From Enoplolaimus lenunculus (lineage: Eukaryota > Nematoda > Enoplea > Enoplida > Thoracostomopsidae), in contig JASANG010000597.1 of assembly GCA_030248215.1 (NCBI GenBank), positions 37,833 to 101,832 on the forward strand: DNA of 64,000 bases. Reading direction: 5' to 3'. Below are positions 10,701 to 21,500 of this stretch, piece by piece (within the stretch, counting starts at the first letter, position 1; each line of letters opens with the position of its first letter). The notes below the pieces were generated by a model that searched no databases, had not been told where the DNA came from, and was given only the letters and a program-made list of their open reading frames with translations. The position numbers and the translations under genes were made by a program.

Positions 10701-13700
10701 GCGAGTTGTGGCCGCGCTTTAAAGTTGCCGACTCTTCGACTCGCGTGTTGGCGCCATCGTTTGATGATATCGACAAACGCCGGGGCGGCACCTTTAATGA
10801 TGGCTTGTAAGCATCGCCGGGCACAGATCGTTCTGCACTACTTGTAGAAGCAGCGCAACTGAACACACTCGCCAATTGCATCGAATGTGTTGTCGCCGGT
10901 TCAACTAATTTTAGTTTTGACTTAAAAAATCGATTAATTTCCATTCGTCTAAGAGTAAATAGGTAACGCGCCTTAAGTAAACACTGATTGGTCAAAATTA
11001 ACAGTTAGGACGTTAATTTGATAAAACCCGAAAGTTTCAGCCAATGCTGAATCAGACGTCTACTTTCATTCAACCAATGAAATCGCAACTAAAACGTGTT
11101 TGATTTTAAAATTATTCATGAGTTTCTTTTTATTTTCCAGTAATTGGTCTGACTGCCCTGAGTACCACCGTTTGCGTTTAAAACCAGTCGTAGCGGGACT
11201 ACATTTATTGAGCGAAGCTCTAACACACGTAAGCAATTAAGGTAATATGCAAATTAGTTGTTAGCTAACTATTCATTTGTCGGTTTTGGAGGTTTGTAAG
11301 CAATTTCCTCAGATTCCTCGCACCCAAAAACTTCAGCCACCCTAATAATTTTTGGAATAATTTAAAAAGTCCTAATTTTGTCTTGTCAATTAAGCTAATA
11401 TGCAAATTAACTATTAGCTAACTATTCAATTATCGGTTTTGGATGTTTGTAAACTATTTATTCAAATTCCTTGCACCTAAAACCCTTTAGTGCTAAAATT
11501 ATATTGGTTTTAACCTTAATAATTAGCGAAATATTGTAAAAAGTCCTAATTTAGGCTTATAAACTACGCTAATATGCAAATTATCTATTAGCTAACTGCT
11601 CAAGTATCGGTTTTGGAGGTTTGTAAACAGTCTACGCAGGTTTCTCGCACCCAAAAACCCTTTAATGCTAATATTAGATTGCTTCTAACTGTAATAATTA
11701 GTGAAATATTGTGGAAAGTCCTAATTTAGGCTTAATTAATTATGCAAATTAGCCTGTAGCTAATAAACGGCTTAAAATTTTAAAACCCCAATGCGAGGTT
11801 AACACCCCAGGATAATTGGCTTTCAAACATAAAAAGTTTATTAAAATCGGTTCAGCCGTTAATGAGATTCTTTTCGGACGGACAGACGGACATCCACCTT
11901 TCGACCCCCAAGTACAAAACATGACTCAGTTCCTAACTGGGTCAACCAAGGGTTCAGGTATGGCATTAAACCTACAAGTATATATGCAAACAATACAGGA
12001 ATAGGAAACGATATTAATTGCATACTTCGATGAAAAGTAAAACCAACTTGCACTCAATTACTTAAAAAGTTGCTACTTGAGGTGAGCAACTTGCACTCAA
12101 TTACTTAATTAGTTGCTACTTGAGGTGAGTAACTTTTTCTCATGTCTCTTCAAAAAATTCTGTACAGGATATGGCATATATATCTATTCTACTGGTCCAC
12201 TCGTATCCACAACTGACAGAAGCAAAAAAAGAGGCTTCCGAACTAAAAAAAGCTCATAAAGACTCAAAAAAGTATATTACGTTACACACATAAATAAACG
12301 TTGTAAAATTACAATTGAATCTTTAAATTTCACAGTACAATCAACACATAAATCGAATTAAACAATGAAATTTAATAGTTACAGCTGATGTTTACACCTT
12401 TACAAATAAAACGATTGGGGAAGTTCAACTACCTACAACCTTTGCCTATTTGTTTGCGGTATCCTAAAACAATAGGCTAAAACTAAATCATCTGATAATA
12501 TATAAACGCGAACAACCTGTGTTTGTTGTTATAATATTTCTTATATAAAAACGGTGTAACAAACAGAGTGCAAGTACAATTAAGAGCCTTATTGTAAGCT
12601 GTGTGTAGCACCTATCATCGCTTATTATGCAATATATAATTGGTATGAAACAAGCGCACTGTTACATTTGCACATCTGACAATTGACGCAGAAATACGGT
12701 AAATCAGTTTCAAAATACGCTGAATTTTAAGCCACATCTGATTACTGTTTCTTAATTACACGGTTTATCTGCAACCAAATGGTCTTACATAACAAAGTGA
12801 GTGAGTAGGAAAAACATTGTCACAATAACTTTTGGTACAGTATACTTGCAGTTGGATTTCTCCACTGTGGGATGTGGGGTGCCTTCACCCACTCGACCAA
12901 TTACACACATGTTCAGACCGCTAATCAAAAAATCTTTTGGTTTGAAATTCTACTTATTAGAATGGGAAGACAACGTACATGGGTTAGCGTTCCCTCTAAG
13001 CTTCAAAATAACAAACTTAAGCCAAAAATGTACTAAATATACCAAAAATTAGAAACTTTCCAAATTTTAGCCAGTTGATTTATTATCGCGTGGGGATTTC
13101 TAAAAAGCATCCCTCATCGAATCCCTGGAGTTGAACACGGGGATCCTCTGAAAAAGCCCGTCCTACTCGCGATTGGGCCATCGAAATGCAAAGTATATTT
13201 TCCAAAAAACACACGTCCTTGCTTCGAAAAATATCTATCCCTAGTAAACAGTGTTTAAATCGCAGTACATACTAATACGTATGAAAAATCAATCAAATGT
13301 TCACTTTAATATGGCGTAGTCACGGCACCAATTCAGTCATACCGCTGAAATGGGAAGCCACGGCACGCAGAGTCGCAGTAAATGTACGAATTCGACAAAA
13401 GTTGCCGGTTCGGATACGGAATCAGGCATGATGATGACGAATCAACAAGCTGAATTCGACAATGTTAGGCAATAACGCTTACATTTTTTTAAACAATACA
13501 GATAGAAGTAAATTGTTATACTAATCATTTTTTTTGTTTCAGGTCACAAATCTTGAACTGAGGTCGTACACAGAATAACTGCTGTTTCCGAAAAAACTAA
13601 ATTTGTTGGAATATATATGTTACTAGTATTGGTAGGTTGAAAAGCAATGTTCGGTATGTTACTAGTATTGGTAGGTTGAAAAGCAATGTTCAGTCGAATT

Positions 13701-16375
13701 CGAATTCGGCAAATTACCAATGGATTCGGATTCGGTGTTACGGTGACTATCTACCGCAGCAACACATTTCATTTGGTAAAATAGATTCGTAGATTGCAAG
13801 ATATCGTGTGTATTTCGTGCACGCTGTTGTTCGTATTTATTTGCCTTGTGCTAAGTTTGGCTGGCTGCCATCATTACATAAGCATTTTTTGCGTCGTTAA
13901 TATTTTTTGCACAATTGTTCATTTTTACTAGCTTTGTTTTGTCTTCACACTGGTCGCGGTATTGCTGTCTCGGTGGTTAGCCACAGCTTCAATTTATGCC
14001 GCGGTTAACTATATTGGCGATGTGACTGAATGGGTGGCGTGACTGCTACATATACACGTATATCTGTCAGAAAAACCAAAGACCGCGTTTTATTTTCGTA
14101 CGTAATAAACATTTAAAGGTTTAAAAATGCTGATACAGAGGGAAATTTTTTGATTTAAATCTTGAACTGGATAGCAAGTTGAGTTTTGGGAACCTTGGTC
14201 ACGTGGGTTACCGCCACCAATGGTGAACACGAACACACAGATAAGGCAGCAGTGGTCAACCGGAATTCCTGTTCCGGTCGGAATTCCAGCAAAAATTCAA
14301 TTACTGTTCCTGTTCGTGCATTCGAAGATGTAGGATCCGGAATTATTACGGTGTTGTGGCAAATTATTCATAATCATTTAAATACTGGAAACTTTGTCTT
14401 TGAAAAAATATTTACAAAATGGTGTTTTTGCTATTAGTTCTATTTTGGTAATAAACTGTTTCTGATGTGCTTTCGCAAAAGTTGATGATGAAACAGCTCA
14501 AAATTCGCTTTAGCCATTTTTGGAAAGTTTCCTGAAAACTTATTTCAAATTACGGTTCCTGTTCCTGTTCCTGTATAGAAATTCATTTCCTGTTCCGGCA
14601 AAATTCAGTTCCTATTGGAACCCTGCAAGACAGACATCAAAATCTGCTTGTACACGGGAACCGACCGGATATTGTGGTTCGCTTTCAACTCAAGTATACA
14701 AACCAACATCGGTATCAGGCTGCGGCATAAATCCTTCGCGTCATGCGTACATACGTACCATATTTCCAACACTTCTAAGTTTCATGCATTAAACTGTGTT
14801 TATGGACTAACGTAAAAATGTGGCTATAATGATGGTTAATATACCATTTCTGGTTTGGGAATTGAAAAAATAGTATTAATTCTAAATTTAAACACTAAAG
14901 CTACAGATATCTTATTGGATATTTAGTGATACAATCAAGTCAAGCTGTATATGTACCTTAAATACTTTGGTTCAATGTCATACAGTTTTACGTATTTCTG
15001 GTAGGTTCATGGCAACATGCGTTCTAACGTTAATACTCAAAACTTATTTACGTAAATTTTTATGTACAAACGTACTTTACAAAATTCAATATATCCTAAT
15101 GCTAGCTCAAGTCCCGATTTATCTGTCGAAAATATACGTTATTTTAAATAACAAGTTGCTCGTTCATTCCCGTACATAACGAATCTAAGCCAAAGCTCAA
15201 GACTAAACCTAAGCCTACGACTGGTCCTAAGCCTAAATATGTGATAATGTAATAATATACATACATTAACTACTGTGAGGAAACCTACGCCTTCATCAAT
15301 TAACATCAGCATGGGAGCCAGAGGACGTTCTGCATTAGACAAAAATTTGCAACCTTCCCAGTTCTATTCCAAATGATAATATGTTTACTTAAAACTTAGC
15401 ATATAATCCTGCATCCACCACTGCCACTTGTACAGTGTTACAGTAACAATAGGTTTATGCATGCTTCTACTGTTTACGGATCACTGGCCTCCATTAAAAT
15501 AACATCGCAGACCAAAATAATCAAACACAAGACTGAATTTTTAGACCTGAACTAAACTATAACTGTAAGCTGTACTGTCCAATTCCTGTATCTGCACCTC
15601 TGTTTAACAAACAGTTGCAAAGGCAGGTTATAGGGTGGTTTCGAATCGGAATAGCGGCCTTTTGATCACTATGCAATCAGACACTCCACATCTACGCCAC
15701 GCAGTCTGCCTCTGCAACTGTATTAAACATCTAATATATACATAGGTCGACAAGTTTGCTGCCGGCAGGCATGCATACATTACATTGCAATGTATGACAT
15801 AGCATAAGCAAATACAGAACAAGCATGTGTATACCTTATGTTTACTGTTCAAATACACGGTCTGTACGACCTCTGTTCGAAGGTTTGCCCGAAGTTCTGT
15901 CCTTTTGCATTTGATCCAAGGATGCTATCACTACGCTCCGAGGTCAATGCAACACCATCTTATACCGGTATGAAAAATTCAAGCTAACAATTAAATTAAT
16001 TCTAATTCAGGAAGTATATATTTTGGGTGACTCTAGTACTTCAAAGTTCAAGTAGTGCACAAGTAGTATTGATGTTGAACTCGGTCTTTCAGTTTGACGT
16101 TATGTATGGAACCACTGAACCACTGGCCCATGATAGCACCAGACAAGCAGCAGCACCACAAATTACATTTAAAACATTATATAAGCATTTAAACACTGAA
16201 GACCATACATATTATTGCTAGTAACAACGTATTATTAACTTCACATACCAATGGTAGATATAAACGTCGTATTGAATGCGTCGTCAGAAAACCGATATAA
16301 AATACATGTTTTGCCAACCCCGCTGTCACCAATTAGCAAAAGTTTGAACAACATATCGTATTGCTTCTTTGCCAT
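7709..16375 (-). CDS. rab10: Rab10 small GTPase, six exons
   Basis: Complete gene on the minus strand. CDS exons: 16375-16249, 9990-9930, 9650-9512, 9170-9081, 8780-8679, 7786-7709 (597 nt, 198 residues), all GT-AG with matching phases. The protein starts [13 protein letters not shown] and carries the P-loop GDSGVGKT, switch [12 protein letters not shown], switch II WDTAGQE (residues 63-69), NKCD (122-125), ETSAK (150-154) and a C-terminal SCC for double prenylation. Rab10 is favoured over Rab8 by [38 protein letters not shown] and IAREHG. Rab10 acts in exocytic and recycling membrane traffic. Length matches the roughly 200-residue family. Intron 1 is about 6.3 kb and holds another P-loop exon in the same phase. 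The gene sits in opposite orientation between two SETD3-like copies. Confidence 0.96.
9826..9905. mobile_element. Family P fragment in rab10 intron 2
   Basis: Contains cagttgaaccggatttccgg and ctccggcaaaaatcg, an end fragment of the CGG-rich family. Confidence 0.4.
10554..10995 (-). CDS. Alternative P-loop first exon within rab10 intron 1
   Basis: Open from the ATG at 10995 to a good donor (ATGG|gtgagt) after 10554, same strand as rab10. About 110 Ser/Arg-rich residues precede a GTPase start: [16 protein letters not shown], then a switch-I-like RDYDPTMG. It aligns with rab10 exon 1 ([16 protein letters not shown] ... ISTIG) with two extra residues, and ends in the same phase: one base, G, then intron. 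The next downstream same-strand acceptor that fits is rab10 exon 2 (GIDFKIKT), giving [13 protein letters not shown] infer an alternative first exon making an N-terminally extended Rab10 isoform. It could instead start a separate Ras-like gene whose other exons I did not find. An inner start at 10944 is possible. No promoter was identified. Confidence 0.7.
11235..11790 (+). repeat. Tandem repeat of about 170 bp, three to four units
   Basis: Units restart at roughly 11238, 11392, 11565 and 11735 with taatatgcaaatta, ttagctaactattca and tatcggttttggaggtttgt. They also share cgcacccaaaaaccctttaa and agtcctaatttaggctta. It lies in rab10 intron 1. Confidence 0.8.
11795..11925 (+). mobile_element. 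Repeat end with 'aaaatcggttcagccgtt...gacggacagacggac'
   Basis: The string attaaaatcggttcagccg, then cggacggacagacggacatc, is typical of the tail region of interspersed retroelements seen in many invertebrates. Too short here to name a family. Confidence 0.4.
12035..12140 (+). repeat. Two-copy tandem repeat, about 48 bp
   Basis: Two copies of aacttgcactcaattactta followed by gttgctacttgaggtgag. Confidence 0.75.
12141..13600. other. rab10 intron 1, nothing recognised
   Basis: AT-rich intron sequence. The 83-codon frame at 12801-13052 has no features of a real exon. Confidence 0.4.
13616..13693 (+). repeat. 39-bp unit repeated twice
   Basis: Two near-identical copies of tatgttactagtattggtag followed by gttgaaaagcaatgttcgg. 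Confidence 0.85.
14250..14622 (+). mobile_element. Family P-like MITE, 'cctgttccgg' variant
   Basis: Opens ggtcaaccggaattcctgtt and closes caaaattcagttcctattgg aaccctg, with ccggaatt and cctgttcctg near both ends. It resembles the CGG-rich family in layout. Confidence 0.45.
15181..15236 (+). mobile_element. CCTAAG-family fragment
   Basis: Contains gactaaacctaagcctacga and cctaagcctaaat. No terminal repeats remain. Confidence 0.4.
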
Positions 16376-18261
16376 ATTAACGACGATACTAAGAAAATGC
16401 TATTGAGCAGATTAAATGAAAACTAGCGGCAAAATAGTTTTGAACAAATTTCTGCAAGTCTAAATGTACAGCAATAAATGTATAACTATTGTATTAACTG
16501 AATACAGACATTGCAATTTTTTGATAAAAATAACGAAAAATGAAAAAATGTGGTTTCATCAATCTTAACGACGTTAAACACTTGTAAAAGTTATAAGATA
16601 ATACCAGTCGTATCCATAAATTTGCAAATGTCGAGGAGCGTGATACAACAGTGAAAGAACTCGCGAGCGAAGCAAGCGAGAAGCCGAACTTCATTTTAGA
16701 GTTAAACCTTAATACGAAATGTTGGTTTTAAACCTTGTTGGGGGAATGAGTGACTGAAACCTTGTATACGACACAGTATGTGATGTGAATCAATCAGGTC
16801 AGACTTTTATTTCACCGACTAACGAACGTTACTGCTACAAACTAGCTATCACATTAGAGTTTCTCACGCAGATTGCGCAACGTTTGAAGCAACCAACGAT
16901 GATAATAAAATTTAGAACATTCCTCTGAAATTAAAACGATCAACTTCAAAAGTTTGAACATTGATATAAAATTAAACATATTGAGCAGCTACAAAGTATT
17001 TCAAGCGACATATCTAGCAATTCGTTTGTGACACAAATACTAGCTAAACGTGTCGATGATAGGTGCAGTGTTTGTTTTCTCTACTATGGAGTTCAGTTGT
17101 GTTGTACCGATTTACAGAATGCGGCTAATTTCTGAAAGGGATTTTTCCGAATTAGACTTCAACTTTATATTCGTAAGTTTAGCTTTTGGTTTAAGAGTTC
17201 TGTTTACTTGTGTTTCTGTTCTTTCGTATTTTTATTTGTTCTTGAATTTTCGTATTATACTGCAGTATTCGTTACGTTACCAATTTATTAATAAATTCTT
17301 AAATCGTCTTCACTCATTGACGCGAGTTCGACGGGCTCAATCGTATTAACTCAGACATCGTATCCAACGGCTGAAGAGCAGTTAAGGGATGAACTCGCCT
17401 GGTCCTCTAGTCTCATAGGCCCTACCCACGGATATATGGGTGGTTAACAATAGGTGCAACACTAGTCTTCACCAGAGACGAAGCTAATCCTTGCCTACTT
17501 CGATCAAATCTCTCTCAAGTAAGTCGCCCAGACCCTGTACGATTCATCGAAATCCATGAAGTCTGCAGGGTCTGCCCGCAATATAAACAATATCCAGTGT
17601 TCTAATTTCATTGGAAGAAATTTACGTTTTAATACAAATTTGATATTTTTGAAGGCTCAGCCAGTGTTACTTTATACGTCCGTAATCGTAGGTTAAATAT
17701 ATTCAGTTTTAATAGGGGCGCTGATTTACTGCAGATTTTTTCGCTAGTTTTTTCCACTGCAGACATTATCGAGCTTGGAAACAAATGTTAGTTTTGCTGC
17801 CTCGATTAAATTCTTCTTGCTCAGAATGTTTTTTCTGATGAATTTCACTTCTTTTATATTAAAATGGTTGTTCTACATTGTATTTTGTTTAATTGAAGTC
17901 AAGCTAGGGACCCTACTCATTTGCAACCCACCCTACTCGGGTACTGTAGTCGAGTTTAAAATTTGTTTTATGATTATCGTTAGATTTTAGCTTTAACGAT
18001 GGTGCCAGGTAACCACACTTTTTTAGTATCCTAGTCATGTATCAGACAAAGAGATTATGCATTTGTTGAAACTACTGTAAAGGTTGTTCGAAAAAGAAAA
18101 AGAAAAGCTGCAAGGTGGAAAGTTTATTTTTAGCATGAACAAAATGTTCACATACTGTTTATCACATCTGTTATTGGAAACAGTGTAGAAAACCGGCGCC
18201 TAACCAGCCATTTACCAGCACGGTTGAAGTCCTTCGCAGCAAAATTACAGTCTATACCCTA
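16376..18261. other. Intergenic between rab10 and SETD3-like copy A
   Basis: Should hold the rab10 promoter, but no clear motif was found. The segment 17340-17580 is less AT-rich and unassigned. A 99-codon hydrophobic frame at 17050-17349 is probably chance. Confidence 0.4.
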
Positions 18262-18379
18262 CACTGCAAAAAATGGTGAGTCAAATTGACTCTCTCCGAA
18301 ATAGGCTTTTCCTTCAGTTTGTGTAGTCAGGTAGAGCCTATTTCGGGAGAGTCAATTTGATTCACCATTTTTAGCAGTG
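18262..18379. mobile_element. 118-bp hairpin MITE with TA target duplication (family H)
   Basis: Nearly perfect foldback: cactgcaaaaaatggtgagt at left pairs with attcaccatttttagcagtg at right, extending through gactctctccgaaataggct. It is flanked by TA on both sides, the mark of Tc1/mariner-type insertion. It lies 220 bp before the start of copy A exon 1. Confidence 0.8.
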
Positions 18380-18598
18380 TAGACACTCTTTTAGACCGTT
18401 TTAAGTTACTTAAAATTTGTTCATTCTTTTACGGCATTTTTAGCCATCCCCTGTAAAACGTATTGGTATATAACTGAATTAATTATTAAATAAAATAAAT
18501 TAAAGTAGTTAAACACGTTAAAAGAAAAGTTACTATTTATAAGTAAAATAAATAAAAATAAATAAATATTCACAAGTAAAAATAAAAAAATAAGATCA

Positions 18599-21500
18599 AT
18601 GAACAATATGAACAAAACGCTTATGCCATATTCGTTGTTAATTTTAATTTTTTGTATGTTGCCCGGTGTTCGAACACACACTGCTGTGTCGCCGGAAAAG
18701 TTGTTCAATGCCATTACGAAAGTCGGAAACACTGCATCGAAATACACCCTCAGTTTTTCAATATTTAAAAAAACTTACAGTAAATTAAAATGGATTCAAA
18801 CACAACAAATCAGTAAGTTGTCGCGCAAAAGAAGTTGCCATTTTTTAGTTATGGACGGGCACCTTTGCCAAAAGTGCCCGGAGGAAATTTTGTTGAAAAA
18901 ATTCGCCAAACCTTCAAAAATTTAACCGACCCTTGCGTAGATTCGGGGCGAACCGTTTTTCCGCTTGACCTCAATAAAGTAAAAGCTTATTAGCTTTAGG
19001 CTATTTTTTGCTTCGGCTTCGATCAGGCTTTGAGACAAAGGTAAACGCTTGCATCCTTACGTTTTAAGCTTTGACAGATTTAGGCTTAAACGTATTCTTA
19101 TACTGCTGGTACGGTCGTGTCTTTTTACACTGGCCATGTAGCTTATGCTTGTAGTCAGATGTGATCCTCGTGTGGCTTGCTAACATGGCTGTCGTTATAG
19201 CTCTGGTTTTTGGAGTCCTTTACTACTGTGTTCAGTAGATATTTTGTGACAAAAACTCGTTTTTAGAATGGATTTCTACTGAGGGGAACAGATTTTGGTT
19301 GGGTTTTTAGGAGTAAAGATCAACGGGGCAAACCACACAAAGAACATTGGTCATACATACAACAGGTCCCGAAAAAAGTCGAAGACACGGTTTTGGTTAC
19401 GTTTCAACCGCAAACTTTAGGCTTAAAGCTAACCGATTTTGTTTGAACAGTGTATTATATTTTAAATGCGGGTGCACTACACAAAATAGTGAGTCAAATT
19501 GTCTTTTTCCGAAATATGCTTTTAATGACTACTTAAACTGAGTCAATAGTCGATTCCGCCAGAATCAAATGTCGAATTTGACTGTGGTGGAATCGAATTT
19601 TGACTCGTTTGTGTAGTTCGGAAAAAGTCAATTTCACTGACCAATTTTTTGCATTGTGCGACTACCTTTTGTCCACAAATCTCTTTTGAACAATTGCATA
19701 TTACGTATGCAGGAGTTTTCTGAGCGGTGGTTTCATACACTGCACTCCCTCCTGCTTGGTGTTGTTCCAGAACAGCGGGACTGTTCCCAGGGTAACATGG
19801 GCCTCTGTGAACAAGTCAAAGCCGTCGTGCTATAAAACTATTGCTTGTGACGGCTGTAGGACTTTAATTCGCTGGTCATAGTAATTTCGAAACTGATGTT
19901 TACTGTAAACTTTTGAACTCTGCAACATTTTTTACAATAGTTTCAGGGCATCCATTTCTTCAGAGAAATGCTTCTGAGCGAGCGAGTGCAGTGAAACAAT
20001 TTGAAATTTGGAGCAAAACACATTTTGTCGTCGATGGAATAACTATTAGACCGCTCCCAAATAGTAGTTAGTGTGATTCAGATTACATGGACAAAGAACA
20101 GGAGCGGACCAGTATTATAAGCATATTCCTAAGCATAAGCCTAAGCGTAAGCGTTTGAATGAGCATAAGCCTAAGCCTAAGCCTAAACCAAGCAAAAAAT
20201 CAGTCAAAAGTTTAAGCTTACTCTTTTGTAGTCCCACAGAAAAACGTTCCGCCCCTGATCTTTATGTGGGCCGATTACATAATGGGCGACATTATCTTTT
20301 ATTAGGCACTGGAAGTATATAAAGACGAAAAACAAGAATAAATAATCTTAAGGAAGACTGAACAAAGCACTACACTCTAAAAACTTAAACATATTTTATA
20401 GCCTAATTAAACTTGAATATGAGTTTAAGTGAAACTAATAAATGGCTGAACGGAATAACTAAACTAGAATTTTAAGTTTTAATTAAACTTGCGTCTTTTC
20501 AAGTTTAGCACGAGTTTAAGAAAACTTATTTTTAGTTTAAGTAACGAGTACAGCCCAGAAATTATGTGTATATAAGAGCTGAATAAGCTTAGCTTAAAGT
20601 GAAAATATGTAAGATTTTGAATGAGTTTAATAGTAAACCAACCTGTTAGTTTAGTTAAACTAGAAAGTTAGTTTAATGCTGCTGGTTTAGTTTGAACTTA
20701 ATTCAAGTTAATATAAGCTTTTATAAAGTGGAAACTCTGATGCAGAGTCAATAGAAGAAACGCTGATACAAAGTCGAAGGGCGTCACCACGGGGGGCATT
20801 GGGGGGCCGTGCTCCCCCCAATTTGGTTTGTACCACTCTTAAGTAAACTCGGTCTAAAAGTAAACAATGTTAAATTGCAATTGTATAGGCCCTCAAAATT
20901 ATTCCTGACCCCCAAATATAATTATATAATTATCTGCGGACGCCACCTGTATTATATTTTGACCATTTCTCACATAAATATTTTCTATTTCATCTCAAGT
21001 CTAAATGCAATGCTAATGTTTGAACCCGTGACTCTAGAATTACACTGCGAAAAAATGGTGAGTCAAATTGACTCGCTCCGAAACAGACTTTTCCGGACTG
21101 CACAACTCAACTAGAATAAATCAAGTCGAGGCGAGTTACTGTTTACCGTTATATTGACTCTGAAATAAACCCACAATAACTAATTCTCTCTTAATTGATC
21201 AATCAACTCATTTGAATTTACTTGTAACTAATTAAAGTCATGATGTTTTAGCATCGGAATTTGGATTATTTGCTGATAAGAACGTGGAAGAAAATCACAT
21301 TTTGTTTCGTATACCTTTGAAATATGCGATATCCAGTAATGCAGTAAAACCCGTTGCCAAAAAATGTTTTGGCAATTTCAATAATCCACAGTTGTCGCGC
21401 AGAATAAGGTATGAAACTGGGCGCGTCAACGGTTCAAAGCTATTGGGGCTTCATACCTTGACGCGCTGGTACTATATAGTTACGAAAATTTCCCGTCTTG

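Noticed and set aside
17050-17349. 99-codon hydrophobic frame upstream of copy A
   Set aside because: AT-rich sequence produces Phe/Leu/Ile-rich frames by chance; no splice sites, homologue or conservation evidence.
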